Origin: Lachnospiraceae bacterium
Lineage (GTDB): Bacteria; Bacillota; Clostridia; Lachnospirales; Lachnospiraceae
Assembly: GCA_019424135.1 (NCBI GenBank)
Contig: JAHYZZ010000014.1
Span: 1 to 63,392, forward strand
Direction: 5' to 3'
DNA length: 63,392 nucleotides
Numbering within the stretch: position 1 is the first letter of the stretch; each line of letters opens with the position of its first letter. The notes below the pieces were generated by a model, which was not told where the DNA came from, did no database searches, and worked only from the letters and a program-made list of their open reading frames with translations. Below are positions 32,969 to 43,007 of the stretch, in pieces. The position numbers and the translations under genes were made by a program.

Positions 32969-34297
32969 ATGTCAAACACACCTATTACACCAAATCATAT
33001 GAATGTCTACTGGCACGATTACACCGGTCACGCTAAAAACACACCTATCATTCAGGCAGGGCTCTCCGAAAAAACCTCTCTCATCGGAAGAGCCGGACTG
33101 ATGCTGCTATCATGTGGAACCGGTGCCTGGAGAGTCAGAAGCTCCATGAATACGTTGGCGAAGGAGCTGGGAATTATCTGTAATGCGAATATCGGTCTGC
33201 TGTCTATCGACTATACCTGCTTTGACGGGAAAGAGTTCGTCACCCACTCCCTAAGTCTTTCAAGCACCGGCGTCAATACCTCCAAGCTGAACCGCATGGA
33301 ACGTTTTATCAAGGATTTTACAAAATTTGGCCGGCAGATGACTGTAGGACAGCTCCATTCCCAACTGGATGAAATTGACAAAATCCACGGTCTTTACTCC
33401 CCACTCATGCAAGGGCTTGCCTCTGCAGTCGCCTGCTGCGCTTTCTGTTTTCTCTTGGGCGGAGGTCCGATCGAAATGCTCTGCACATTTCTGGGCGCAG
33501 GAATTGGTAACTATCTGCGTGCCTTGTTGAACAAACGGCATTACACGTTGTTTTTATGCGTCACCTCTTCTGTCGCCCTGGCCTGTCTTGTCTATACCGG
33601 ATCCATGCATCTCATTGAAGCTTTGTTTTCGGTTTCCTCACGACATGAAGCAGGATACATCTGTGCCATGCTATTTATCATCCCAGGCTTTCCTTTCATC
33701 ACCAGCGGTGTCGACCTTGCAAAACAGGATATGAGATCTGGTATAGAACGGCTTCTTTATGCAGTCATGATTATTACTGTTGCTACAGTCACCGCCTGGG
33801 CCATGGCTTTGCTGTTAAACCTTCATCCCGAAGAATTCCCTTCCCTTGGGCTTTCTCCTTTCATCGTATTTCTCCTGCGGCTTATTGCCAGCTTTTGCGG
33901 AGTATTCGGGTTTTCTGTCATGTTTAACAGTCCTCTCCCTCTGGCTGCCTCTGCTGCATGGATCGGGATGATTGCCAACACACTTCGGCTGGAACTGGTG
34001 GATCTTGTTTCCTGTCCCCCTGCCGTTGCTGCTTTTCTGGGTGCTTTGATTGCCGGACTTTTATCCTCTTTAATCCAAAAACCCCTGGGTTATCCAAGGA
34101 TTTCTATCACAGTGCCTTCCATCGTGATCATGGTCCCTGGACTTTACCTCTACCGCGCCGTGTATAATTTGGGTGTAATGTCACTGGGTGATTCTGCCTC
34201 CTGGCTGGCTTCGGCACTTCTGATCGTCCTTGCTCTTCCGCTGGGGTTGATCTTTGCCCGTATCTTCACCGACCGTTCATTTCGGCATTGCACATAA
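32969..34297 (+). CDS. Threonine/serine exporter family protein (ThrE)
   Basis: A 442-residue membrane protein of the ThrE family with both parts fused: the N-terminal ThrE domain with a cytoplasmic segment (residues 1-130) and the first set of helices to about 285, then a ThrE_2-type C-terminal domain of five helices. Typical segments are LMLLSCGTGAWRVRSSM near residue 45 and the C-terminal SITVPSIVIMVPGLYLYRAVY. In Corynebacterium ThrE exports threonine and serine by proton antiport; many Firmicutes have two-gene versions, so the fused form is a variant. Ribosome binding site AAAGGA precedes the ATG. Confidence 0.88.
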   Translation: MSNTPITPNHMNVYWHDYTGHAKNTPIIQAGLSEKTSLIGRAGLMLLSCGTGAWRVRSSMNTLAKELGIICNANIGLLSIDYTCFDGKEFVTHSLSLSSTGVNTSKLNRMERFIKDFTKFGRQMTVGQLHSQLDEIDKIHGLYSPLMQGLASAVACCAFCFLLGGGPIEMLCTFLGAGIGNYLRALLNKRHYTLFLCVTSSVALACLVYTGSMHLIEALFSVSSRHEAGYICAMLFIIPGFPFITSGVDLAKQDMRSGIERLLYAVMIITVATVTAWAMALLLNLHPEEFPSLGLSPFIVFLLRLIASFCGVFGFSVMFNSPLPLAASAAWIGMIANTLRLELVDLVSCPPAVAAFLGALIAGLLSSLIQKPLGYPRISITVPSIVIMVPGLYLYRAVYNLGVMSLGDSASWLASALLIVLALPLGLIFARIFTDRSFRHCT

Positions 34298-34396
34298 ATT
34301 CTCTATATTACACATAGATTCTGTTTAGAATTTGTGCTATAGTAGGAGTGTTATCATAAAATAATATAGAAAAGAAAATGTAAGAAGAGGTATATT

Positions 34397-35242
34397 GTGA
34401 CTAATAATCAGAACAAAAATATTCTCCTTATATTCTTATTTCGAATCATTCAGGGTGCTTTTATCGGACTTGGCGCTGTTCTTCCTGGTATTTCCGGCGG
34501 TGTGTTAAGCGTTATCTTCGGTATCTATAAGCCAATTATGGAACTTTTATCGAATCCGATTAAGAACTTTAAAACGCATATTCCGCCCTTGATCCCTGTT
34601 TTTATCGGAGGAATCCTCGGATTTTTAGGTATTGCTAATTTATTGGCCTTCTTCCTCAATAAATACCCTGATCCTTCTGTATGCCTATTTATCGGGTTGA
34701 TCACAGGGATGCTGCCCTCTTTATTTCGGGAGGCAAGAGAAGAAGGGGTATCCAAGGGTTCTTACATCTCCCTGGTGGTATGTATGATCGTAATCTTTAC
34801 TTTGCTTTGCGGTCTTAATATAGCTTCTGTTACGATCAAAACAAACTTTGTCTCCTATCTGTTCTGTGGATTCTGCCTGGCTTTAAGCATCATCGCACCT
34901 GGCATGAGTTTTTCCACTTTACTAATGCCTCTTGGCCTATATACTCCTTTCGTGGACGGTATCGGAAATCTGGACTTCCAGATACTAATTCCCGCCGGAA
35001 TCGGAGTGATTGTCACCATAATCTGTCTTGCAAAAGCTATAAACGCATTGTTTAACCATTTTTATTCTCTGGCATTCCATGGAATCATCGGAATCGTCAT
35101 TGCAGCCACAGTCATGATCATCCCTTTCTCCAGTTTTACTACTTCTGTCAGTGGATGCATCGTGAATATTATCTGCCTTGTTGCAGGTCTGATTGCAGCT
35201 CTTTTGCTGGATATGTTTAACAGCAGGGTAGAAATGAAATAA
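34397..35242 (+). CDS. DUF368 family polyprenyl-phosphate translocase candidate (PopT-like)
   Basis: A 281-residue membrane protein with 8 or more helices. The DUF368 signature GAVLPGISGGVLSVIFGIY is near residues 23-41, and a second similar motif SIIAPGMSFSTLLMPLGLY near 160-178 reflects the internal duplication. Recent work on the family (PopT, and the Vibrio cholerae DUF368 protein) shows it recycles undecaprenyl phosphate across the membrane for wall synthesis. The start is GTG at 34397 (AGAGG upstream). Same direction as thrE (99 bp upstream) and the NCS2 permease (30 bp downstream). Confidence 0.87.
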   Translation: MTNNQNKNILLIFLFRIIQGAFIGLGAVLPGISGGVLSVIFGIYKPIMELLSNPIKNFKTHIPPLIPVFIGGILGFLGIANLLAFFLNKYPDPSVCLFIGLITGMLPSLFREAREEGVSKGSYISLVVCMIVIFTLLCGLNIASVTIKTNFVSYLFCGFCLALSIIAPGMSFSTLLMPLGLYTPFVDGIGNLDFQILIPAGIGVIVTIICLAKAINALFNHFYSLAFHGIIGIVIAATVMIIPFSSFTTSVSGCIVNIICLVAGLIAALLLDMFNSRVEMK

Positions 35243-35272
35243 TACAATTTTATACAAAGGAGAATTCCAAAC

Positions 35273-36610
35273 ATGAACTCGAATCTGTCTGCAAAAAAAA
35301 GGCACGCGTCTGTATTTGAACTCAATGGAGTCCCGGCATTTGGCCAGGCTCTTCCACTGGCTATGCAGCATGTTGTTGCCATGATCGTCGGATGTGTAAC
35401 CCCTTCCATCATTGTCGCCGGAGTTGCCGGGATCAGTGAGAAAGATCGGGTTATTTTGATCCAGGCCGCACTGTTTTGTTCTGCCATCAGCACCCTGCTC
35501 CAGCTTTTCCCATTTATTAAATTTGGAAATTTCCAGCTGGGAAGTGCACTTCCAGTCATCCTGGGAATCAGCTTTGCCTATGTCCCCAGCATGCAGGCGA
35601 TTGCAGGAACCTATGATATTGCAACGATTCTCGGCGCCCAGGTGGTGGGCGGCATCATTGCTGTCGTTGTAGGGTTCTGCATCCGGAAAATCCGTATCCT
35701 GTTTCCGCCTCTTGTAACCGGAACCGTAGTCTTTACCATTGGGCTTTCTTTATATCCTACTGCTGTAAACTACATGGCCGGCGGAACCTCCAGCGAAAAC
35801 TATGGATCATGGCAGAACTGGCTGGTTGCATTCGTTACCCTGGCTGTTGTAACCGGACTCAACCATTTTTCCAAAGGATTTTTAAAACTGGCATCGATTC
35901 TGATTGGAATCATTACCGGCTATATCCTTGCCATCCCTTTTGGACTTGTGGATCTTTCCGGCGTGCAGTCTGCCGGCCTTTTCCAGCTTCCGCAGCCTTT
36001 GCATTTTTCCATAAATTTTGAACCTTCCGCCTGCGTGGCCATCGGACTTTTGTTCGCCATTAATTCCATTCAAGCCATCGGGGACTTTTCTGCCACTACT
36101 TCCGGAAGCATGAACCGGATGCCGGATAACAAAGAGCTTCAGGGGGGGATCATTATGTACGGAATCAGCAATATTCTTTGTGCCTTTTTCGGTGGCCTTC
36201 CCACAGCAACCTATAGCCAAAATGTAGGTATTGTTACCACTACAAAAGTCATCAACCGCTGTGTACTGGGACTGGCAGCTATCATCCTGATGATTGCCGG
36301 TTTTGTACCTAAATTTTCCGGTCTTCTGACTACGATTCCTCAATGTGTTCTGGGCGGCGCTACCATTTCCGTATTTGCTTCTATTGCCATGACAGGAATC
36401 AAGCTAATCTTTCAACAAGAAATGAATTTCCGCAATACTTCCATTGTAGGGCTGTCTGTCGCACTTGGAATGGGAATCACCCAAGCCTCCGATTCCCTAT
36501 CTGCTTTCCCGGAATGGGTTACTACCGTATTTGGAAGCTCTCCGGTCGTGGTAGCAACACTGATGGCAATTCTTTTAAACATCATCCTTCCAAAAGAAAA
36601 AGAGGACTGA
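35273..36610 (+). CDS. NCS2 family nucleobase:cation symporter (xanthine/uric acid type)
   Basis: A 445-residue permease with 14 predicted helices. NCS2 hallmarks: MQHVVAMIVG near residue 35, the conserved acidic/Gly region IQAIGDFSATT and the signature PTATYSQNVGIVTTTKVINR near 320-335. It imports a purine base or xanthine/urate with protons or sodium. Ribosome binding site AAGGAG precedes the ATG. A bidirectional terminator starts inside its last codons. Confidence 0.93.
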   Translation: MNSNLSAKKRHASVFELNGVPAFGQALPLAMQHVVAMIVGCVTPSIIVAGVAGISEKDRVILIQAALFCSAISTLLQLFPFIKFGNFQLGSALPVILGISFAYVPSMQAIAGTYDIATILGAQVVGGIIAVVVGFCIRKIRILFPPLVTGTVVFTIGLSLYPTAVNYMAGGTSSENYGSWQNWLVAFVTLAVVTGLNHFSKGFLKLASILIGIITGYILAIPFGLVDLSGVQSAGLFQLPQPLHFSINFEPSACVAIGLLFAINSIQAIGDFSATTSGSMNRMPDNKELQGGIIMYGISNILCAFFGGLPTATYSQNVGIVTTTKVINRCVLGLAAIILMIAGFVPKFSGLLTTIPQCVLGGATISVFASIAMTGIKLIFQQEMNFRNTSIVGLSVALGMGITQASDSLSAFPEWVTTVFGSSPVVVATLMAILLNIILPKEKED

Positions 36611-36626
36611 TCAAGTCCTCTTTTTT
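36597..36626. terminator. Bidirectional terminator between the NCS2 permease and polC
   Basis: AAAAAGAGGACT (36597-36608) pairs with AGTCCTCTTTTTT (36614-36626) with a 5-nt loop. A-run and T-run on both sides allow it to end transcription from both convergent genes; the NCS2 stop is in the loop. Confidence 0.9.
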
Positions 36627-39600
36627 ACAAATCAAACAATGACAGCTGATTGGACTCTGGCAAATCTCCAAGAAGTCCCAGCTCTCCCATATAATCTATA
36701 ACTGTCTTACTTGCCTTGGTCCGCTGGCGAAAGTCATCTCTGGACAGATACGGACCATTCTTTGCCGCTTCTTCTACAGCTTCTGCCGCTTTTTCTCCCA
36801 TACCGTCAATACTGACAAAAGGCGGCATTAATTTTCCATCGATAATCTGAAACTTCGTGGCTTTTGCCCGGTAAATATCAATGGGCATAAACTCATAACC
36901 TCTGGCATACATTTCCTGAACGATATGCATATCCTTCATGGTATCTTGTTCCTTCTTGCTTAAGGACCCTGAGCGTCTGGTATAATCATCAATATATTTC
37001 TGTAATACCTCTTTTCCCTGACACATGATCTCATAAGAAAAGGCATCGGCACGGATCCCAAAATATGCTCCATAGTATGCAAGTGGATAATTGATTTTAC
37101 AGTAAGCAATGCGATAAGCCATCATAACATAGGCAGCTGCATGGGCTTTCGGAAACATGTACTTAATCTTCTCACAAGACCAGATATACCAGTCGGGAAC
37201 GCCATGCTCTGCCATGTCCTTTTTAAACTCCGGCCATTCCTTACATTTTCCCTTTGCCACGGTACCTTTTCGCACACGTTCCATGATAGTGAAAGATTCC
37301 TCACTATCCAGCCCCTGATTAATCAGATAAGTCATAATGTCGTCACGGGTACAGATCGCCGTAGATATGGTTGCCTTTCCGCTTTTGATCAGCTCTTGGG
37401 CATTATTTAGCCACACGTCCGTCCCGTGGGATAAGCCAGAAATCCGTATCAGATCTGACAGGGTCTGGGGTTTGGTATCAACTACCATCTGGATGACAAA
37501 GTCTGTACCAAACTCTGGAATTCCAAGGCATCCAACCGGACAGCCGCCAATGTCATCCGGCTTGATCCCCAGTGCTGAAGTATCATGGAATAAAGACATG
37601 ACTCCCGGATCATCCAGTGGAATCTTTGTCGCCTCAAACCGGTGATCCGTTTCATTGTATTCATTGTCCATAGCCGCGGAACTGATATATTCCTCCAGCG
37701 TCTTGATCATGGTCGGATCATCATGTCCCAGGATGTCCAGCTTTAACAGGTTATGGTCGATAGAATGATAATCGAAGTGAGTCGTCACAATGTCCGTTGT
37801 GGTATCGTTTGCCGGGTGCTGTACCGGTGTAAAAGAGTTTATCTCCTCTCCCAAAGGCAGAACAATAATGCCCCCCGGATGCTGCCCGGTACTCCTTCGG
37901 ATTCCTGTACAGCCCTGAACGATCCGGTCAATCTCACAATTTCGTTTGCCCTGCCCCCGTTCCTCATAATAATTCTTTACATATCCAAAAGCCGTCTTAT
38001 CCGCCAGCGTTGCAATCGTACCCGCACGATAGGTCTGGCCTGCCCCAAAAATAACCTCGGTATATTTATGGGCGTTGCTCTGATAATCTCCAGAGAAGTT
38101 CAAATCAATATCCGGCTCCTTGTTTCCCTTGAATCCGAGGAAGGTTTCGAACGGAATATCGAATCCGTCTTTCACCAGCGGTTCACCGCAGACCGGACAC
38201 TTCTTATCCGGCATATCCCATCCGCAGCCTCCGGCATAGGCCTTGACTTCTTCTGAATCAAAATCACTGTAATGACACTTTTTACAATAATAATGCGGAC
38301 TTAAAGGATTAACCTCGGTGATACCTGCCATTGTAGCTACAAAGGACGATCCTACAGATCCACGGGAGCCCACAAGATAACCATCTTCGTTGGACTTCCA
38401 CACCAACTTCTGGGCGATGATATACATCACGGCAAATCCGTTGGATATAATAGAATTCAATTCTCGCTCGAGACGTTCCGTGACCACCTCTGGCAGGGGA
38501 TCCCCGTACATGGAATGTGCCTTGTTATAACAAATTTCTCTTAGCTGTTTATCAGAATCTGGAATCACCGGCGGACATTTATCCGGACGGATGGGGGTAA
38601 TTTTCTCGATCATGTCAGCAATCTTATTGGGATTCTCAATGACGATCTCTCTTGCCTTTGCCGATCCCAGATATTCAAACTCTTCCAGCATCTCATCGGT
38701 GGTGTGCAGATACAGCGGTGCCTGCTGGTCAGCATCTGAAAATCCTTTTCCAGCCATAATAATCCTCCGGTAAACTTCATCTTCCGGATCCATAAAATGC
38801 ACATCGCAGGTGGCAACCACCGGCTTTCCAAACTGCTCGCCCAGATTAACGATCTTTCGGTTTAATTTCCGAATATCTTCTACCGAATTGACAGTGCTTA
38901 CCCGATCGCTTTCAATCATAAACTGGTTATTTCCCACTGGCTGAATTTCCAGGTAATCGTAGAAACTAACAATCTTCGCAATCCTGGCGTCTGATTTTTC
39001 ACTGAGTAACGCCTGGTACAATTCTCCTGCCTCACAGGCGCTTCCTACCAGCAGCCCTTCCCGGTACCTGGAAAGTACGCTCTTTGGAATACGTGGTCTT
39101 CTAGCATAATATTCCAGATGAGACATAGAAATCAGAGTGTACAGGTTTACCCGTCCCACCTCATTACATGCCAGGATAATCACATGATAAGTAGGAAGCT
39201 TTTTAATCACATTCGCGTTCTGGCTGCCTGACTGATTTAGTCTGGTCAGATCAGAGATCCCCTCATCCTTCAACATTTCCACAAACTTTACAAAAATTTC
39301 TGCTGTAGCCCCAGCATCATCCACCGCCCGGTGATGGTTTTCCAGGGAAATATGCAGCGCATTTGCCACCACATTCAACTTGAACTTGGAAAGGGTCGGA
39401 AGCAACATTCTTGCCAGCGCCACAGTGTCTACAGATGTAAAATCCGGCGTCAGATCCAGATAGCGCATATTCTGTTCGATAAATCCCACGTCAAAAGACG
39501 CATTATGGGCTACCAGTGGAGCGTCCCCGATAAACTTCAAAAACTCTGGAAGAACCGTCTCAATTCCCGGTGCATCCATAACCATCTGGTCTGTGATGCT

Positions 39601-41079
39601 GGTAAGCCGGGTGATCTCAAAAGGAATAGGGATTCTGGGATTGACAAAGGTACTGAATCTATCCGTAATCTTTCCATTCTCTACTTTTACCGCACCAATC
39701 TCAATGATCTTGTCCCGGATAGGACTAAACCCTGTAGTCTCTAAATCAAATACCACATAGGTACCATCAAGGGACTGTCCTTTTTCGTTTACTGCCACAT
39801 CTGTCAGATCATCCACCAGATATCCTTCCACCCCGTAAATAACCTTAAACGGATCATCTTTGTCCAAAGTTTCTATGTAATGATTGGCATCCGGAAAGGA
39901 CTGAACCACACCATGATCTGTAATGGCGATGGCCTTGTGCCCCCAATCGTGAGCCCGTTTCACCAGATCTTTTACTTCTGTAACTCCATCCATATCGCTC
40001 ATTTTGGTATGGCAGTGAAGCTCCACCCTCTTTTCAGGCGCTGTATCCTGTCTCGACTGGGTAAAATTGCTGATCTTTCGGATTCCGGTGACAGAAGCAA
40101 TCGTCAGTTCTCGGTCAAACTTATCGACAGCAGTCACTCCTTTAATCTTCAAAAATGCCCCGGGCTTTACTTCTGCCAGGACATCAGGAAGCTGTTCATT
40201 TCTCACGAACATTTTTACCATGATTGTATCCGTAAAATCAGTAACAGCAAACATAACGATTGTTTTTTCATTCCGAATCTCCCGGGTATCAAAACTGATC
40301 ACCTTTCCATGAATCGTGATTTCGCCCATCTCTGTTATTACCTGGGAAAGTTCAATAGGCTCATCGTCAAAATCTCTGCCGTAGATCAGATTTGCATCAG
40401 CTGACTGTCTCTTTTGTCCACCGTAAAAACTTCTTCCTTCCGGTTTTCTTTCCTTTTCCTTCTGATTTTCCTGACGTTTCTGCTCCTTTTCCTCTCGGAT
40501 GGCTTTCCTTCGCTGACGGATCGCATCCACTTCCATACGAAGCTTTTCCTCATTATATTTCAGTTTGCTGTCCCTGGGTTTTTCAAAAATCACCCTTACT
40601 TCAATCGGCCGTTGGAAACGCTCTTTAAATATATCTGTCAGAAACCGGGCAAGAGAATCTCTCTTCCCCTGGGATACAATCGTATCAGTCATCTTAAGGA
40701 GAAGAATATTCCCATCCTCAAAGGAATACTCACCGTTCTGCAGCATGTTCCGCTCTACCACACTTCGTTCATTCAACTCTAAAAGCAGGCTGTCATAGTA
40801 TTCCCTCATCAAATTTTCCGGCGTATATTGTTCCGACAGTTCATACTGCTCACAGATTTCCACCCGAATACGGTTCCTGCCAAACAACTGGTCCTTCAAG
40901 TTTCGTTCTACTTCATAAATGTGCTGTTTCTGGATCAGATGGCGGCTTAGTAGGTGAACCTTGATAAAATCTCTGCTGGAATTCGTCACTACCTTGGTCA
41001 CTTTGGCAGACTCAAACAAGATCCACAGATCATCACTCAATTTTAACGTTGGAAAAACTTCAAAAAACGGTTTACTCAT
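36625..41079 (-). CDS. polC: DNA polymerase III PolC-type alpha subunit
   Basis: The replicative polymerase of low-GC Gram-positives, 1484 residues. Order seen: N-terminal domains (1-220), OB fold (about 230-340), PHP domain with HCHTKMSDMDG near 355, inserted DEDD proofreading exonuclease (FDLETTGFSP near 445, HNASFDVGF and HRAVDDAGAT later), the rest of PHP, then the polymerase palm with the catalytic region (PDIDLNFSGDYQ) and the zinc-binding part CKKCHYSDF...CPVCG, fingers, and tandem HhH end. Proofreading residues are intact. The start overlaps ispG by 8 bp. A terminator follows the stop. Confidence 0.98.
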   Translation of the reverse strand: MSKPFFEVFPTLKLSDDLWILFESAKVTKVVTNSSRDFIKVHLLSRHLIQKQHIYEVERNLKDQLFGRNRIRVEICEQYELSEQYTPENLMREYYDSLLLELNERSVVERNMLQNGEYSFEDGNILLLKMTDTIVSQGKRDSLARFLTDIFKERFQRPIEVRVIFEKPRDSKLKYNEEKLRMEVDAIRQRRKAIREEKEQKRQENQKEKERKPEGRSFYGGQKRQSADANLIYGRDFDDEPIELSQVITEMGEITIHGKVISFDTREIRNEKTIVMFAVTDFTDTIMVKMFVRNEQLPDVLAEVKPGAFLKIKGVTAVDKFDRELTIASVTGIRKISNFTQSRQDTAPEKRVELHCHTKMSDMDGVTEVKDLVKRAHDWGHKAIAITDHGVVQSFPDANHYIETLDKDDPFKVIYGVEGYLVDDLTDVAVNEKGQSLDGTYVVFDLETTGFSPIRDKIIEIGAVKVENGKITDRFSTFVNPRIPIPFEITRLTSITDQMVMDAPGIETVLPEFLKFIGDAPLVAHNASFDVGFIEQNMRYLDLTPDFTSVDTVALARMLLPTLSKFKLNVVANALHISLENHHRAVDDAGATAEIFVKFVEMLKDEGISDLTRLNQSGSQNANVIKKLPTYHVIILACNEVGRVNLYTLISMSHLEYYARRPRIPKSVLSRYREGLLVGSACEAGELYQALLSEKSDARIAKIVSFYDYLEIQPVGNNQFMIESDRVSTVNSVEDIRKLNRKIVNLGEQFGKPVVATCDVHFMDPEDEVYRRIIMAGKGFSDADQQAPLYLHTTDEMLEEFEYLGSAKAREIVIENPNKIADMIEKITPIRPDKCPPVIPDSDKQLREICYNKAHSMYGDPLPEVVTERLERELNSIISNGFAVMYIIAQKLVWKSNEDGYLVGSRGSVGSSFVATMAGITEVNPLSPHYYCKKCHYSDFDSEEVKAYAGGCGWDMPDKKCPVCGEPLVKDGFDIPFETFLGFKGNKEPDIDLNFSGDYQSNAHKYTEVIFGAGQTYRAGTIATLADKTAFGYVKNYYEERGQGKRNCEIDRIVQGCTGIRRSTGQHPGGIIVLPLGEEINSFTPVQHPANDTTTDIVTTHFDYHSIDHNLLKLDILGHDDPTMIKTLEEYISSAAMDNEYNETDHRFEATKIPLDDPGVMSLFHDTSALGIKPDDIGGCPVGCLGIPEFGTDFVIQMVVDTKPQTLSDLIRISGLSHGTDVWLNNAQELIKSGKATISTAICTRDDIMTYLINQGLDSEESFTIMERVRKGTVAKGKCKEWPEFKKDMAEHGVPDWYIWSCEKIKYMFPKAHAAAYVMMAYRIAYCKINYPLAYYGAYFGIRADAFSYEIMCQGKEVLQKYIDDYTRRSGSLSKKEQDTMKDMHIVQEMYARGYEFMPIDIYRAKATKFQIIDGKLMPPFVSIDGMGEKAAEAVEEAAKNGPYLSRDDFRQRTKASKTVIDYMGELGLLGDLPESNQLSLFDL

Positions 41080-42130
41080 TCCAATGCAGCAGCTCCTGTC
41101 TCAATGTCTCTAAGAGTTCTTCTTCTTTTACTTTTTTTACAATCTTGCCCTTTTTGATCAGCAGCCCTTCGCCGATTCCTCCCGCGATCCCAATGTCTGC
41201 TTCTTTCGCCTCCCCGGGTCCATTGACTACGCAGCCCATTACTGCCACCTTCAGATCCAGTGGAATATCCGCAGTCATAGCCTCCACCTGATTTGCCAGA
41301 CCGATCAGATCAATCTTTGTTCTTCCGCAGGTAGGACAAGATACCACCTCTATTCCTCCCTTTCGAAGGCCTAATGTTTTCAAGATCAGTTTTGCTGACT
41401 TGATCTCTTCTACCGGGTCTCCTGTCAAAGACACCCGAATAGTGTCGCCGATCCCCTGGTGCAAAATCAACCCCAGGCCAATCGAAGACTTGATGTTTCC
41501 GGCAAGCAAGGTTCCTGACTCAGTGATGCCAACATGCAAAGGATAGGAGCACTCCTGGGCTATCAACTCATGGGCGCGCACACACATCAACACATCTGAG
41601 GATTTAATACTGACCACCAGCTGATCATAACCCATAGATTCAATCAGATCTACCTTTTCCAGGGCACTCTCAACTAGTCCCTCTGCCGTAACTGCTCCGT
41701 ACTTTTCTACCAGATGCTTTTCCAGGGATCCACTGTTAACGCCTACCCGGATAGGGATCTGATACTCCTTTGCCTTTTCCACCACCGCACGGACTCTAGC
41801 CTCATCCCCAATATTGCCTGGATTAATGCGGATCTTGTCTGCTCCATGCTCAATAGCTGCAAGGGCAAGCCGATAGTCAAAGTGGATATCAGCCACCAGT
41901 GGGATATGAATCTGCTTTTTGATCTCTGAAAGGCTCTCTGCCGCTTCCATGGTGGGTACGGCACACCGGATGATCTCACAGCCGGCACGCTCCAGTTCCA
42001 GAATTTGCTTGACAGTTGCCCCCACATCTTCCGTCCTGGTATTTGTCATAGACTGGATTGCCACCGGACTTCCCCCGCCAATCGTCCTGTCTCCGATTCT
42101 GATTTTTTTGGTCTGCTCTCTCGTAATCAT
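41072..42130 (-). CDS. ispG: 4-Hydroxy-3-methylbut-2-enyl diphosphate synthase (flavodoxin/ferredoxin)
   Basis: [4Fe-4S] enzyme of the MEP isoprenoid pathway that reduces MEcPP to HMBPP. 352 residues, typical of the short bacterial form. The N-terminal TIM barrel carries GGGSPVAIQSMTNTRTEDV; the C-terminal cluster domain has SCPTCGR and GCVVNGPGEAKEADIGIAGG, with the Cys and Glu ligands. Only 23 bp separate its start from the U-tract of the terminator 42158-42180, so no room is left for an ordinary promoter between them. The usual upstream partners dxr and rseP are not adjacent in this window. Confidence 0.97.
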   Translation of the reverse strand: MITREQTKKIRIGDRTIGGGSPVAIQSMTNTRTEDVGATVKQILELERAGCEIIRCAVPTMEAAESLSEIKKQIHIPLVADIHFDYRLALAAIEHGADKIRINPGNIGDEARVRAVVEKAKEYQIPIRVGVNSGSLEKHLVEKYGAVTAEGLVESALEKVDLIESMGYDQLVVSIKSSDVLMCVRAHELIAQECSYPLHVGITESGTLLAGNIKSSIGLGLILHQGIGDTIRVSLTGDPVEEIKSAKLILKTLGLRKGGIEVVSCPTCGRTKIDLIGLANQVEAMTADIPLDLKVAVMGCVVNGPGEAKEADIGIAGGIGEGLLIKKGKIVKKVKEEELLETLRQELLHWNE

Positions 42131-42153
42131 TTCCGCCTCTCCTCTCTACGCTC

Positions 42154-42180
42154 AAAAACCCCGCAACTTTCGTGCGGGGT
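42154..42180 (-). terminator. Terminator between the DUF5640 gene and ispG
   Basis: On the minus strand ACCCCGCA (42180-42173) pairs with TGCGGGGT (42165-42158), loop CGAAAGT, followed by TTTTG. It marks the end of the long operon that begins near 50307, but ispG-polC start directly after it. Confidence 0.8.
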
Positions 42181-42190
42181 ATTTTGCTTT

Positions 42191-42652
42191 TTATTTTTTT
42201 GTAAAAATAACCTGTTCTCCATATTCGCGTTCTGTCAAGGTCAATTCTTCCTGATCCACGCTGTAATCAAAGGATGTGGTGACAGAGCTGACTGCATTCT
42301 CCAGCATCTCTGCCGTATACAACCCATCTGACTCATCTGCCAGCCTCTGCATCTCTTCCTCATCATCCAGGATCGTGATCGTCTTTTCATCCTTATCAAT
42401 CGTATAGCTCATCGGTACATCTACCTGACCGTCTTCTGCGAACTCCGGAAGTATCGCCGTCATCTTGCCATTATTCCGAAACCTGATTTCCAGGCTTCCG
42501 TCTTCATTGACCCAGGTTCCTTCCAGAGGGTTGGTTGTAAAAAGCTTTGTTAAAAGAAAGATCGCTATGATCACGATCAACACAGAGGATACCATTGTAG
42601 CAACCCTCCAGATCCTGCTTCTCATAGCCTCATCATTTTTTGCAATCATCAT
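42191..42652 (-). CDS. Membrane-anchored lipocalin-like protein (DUF5640 type)
   Basis: A 153-residue protein with one N-terminal transmembrane helix (about residues 17-38, IWRVATMVSSVLIVIIAIFLLT) and an extracellular beta-rich domain beginning GTWVNEDGSLEIRFRNNGKM, the layout of the DUF5640/lipocalin_5-like proteins of Clostridia. No catalytic motif. Probably a surface ligand-binding or sensor domain. It is the last gene before a terminator in the operon that contains murT-gatD and aroF. Confidence 0.7.
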   Translation of the reverse strand: MMIAKNDEAMRSRIWRVATMVSSVLIVIIAIFLLTKLFTTNPLEGTWVNEDGSLEIRFRNNGKMTAILPEFAEDGQVDVPMSYTIDKDEKTITILDDEEEMQRLADESDGLYTAEMLENAVSSVTTSFDYSVDQEELTLTEREYGEQVIFTKK

Positions 42653-42728
42653 ATATTTTATCCTTCCGGTTTTCAGTCTTATTTCTTATAATTATATATT
42701 TTTTCCACAGATGTGTCAACGAAGGATA

Positions 42729-42962
42729 CTAATCCTCCACTTCCACCACCAGATAAAATCCTTTTTCTGTCCTTTCGATCTTTCGAATGATCCCCCTGCG
42801 GGAATGAATTCTCTCACTGGTACGATAGATTCCTGACATGGCCACAGATGGTTCCACCAGATAAGTGTATTGTCCGGTTACAGCGCTTCGTTCACTGATC
42901 TCAACCTCCTGTCCTTCTTCCACCAGACCTTCCCGTTCCATCTTAAATCTTTCCTGACGCAT
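42729..42962 (-). CDS. Conserved small protein of unknown function (77 aa)
   Basis: A 77-residue soluble, charged protein without signal peptide or membrane helix. The pattern GQEVEISERSAVTGQYTYLVEPSVAMSGIYRTSERIHSRRGIIRKIER...GFYLVVEVED suggests a small beta-barrel. AAGGGG lies 9 nt before the ATG and spacing to the neighbours (45 and 76 bp) fits an operon member. I do not recognise the family; the coding sense is supported by ribosome binding site, position and direction only. Confidence 0.6.
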   Translation of the reverse strand: MRQERFKMEREGLVEEGQEVEISERSAVTGQYTYLVEPSVAMSGIYRTSERIHSRRGIIRKIERTEKGFYLVVEVED

Positions 42963-43007
42963 AGTTTCATCCCCTTTTCATTAATCATCCACTCTTCCAT
43001 GTAATTC

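Noticed and set aside
36597..36626. Separate terminators for the NCS2 gene and polC
   Set aside because: A single hairpin with A- and T-runs on both sides serves both convergent genes.
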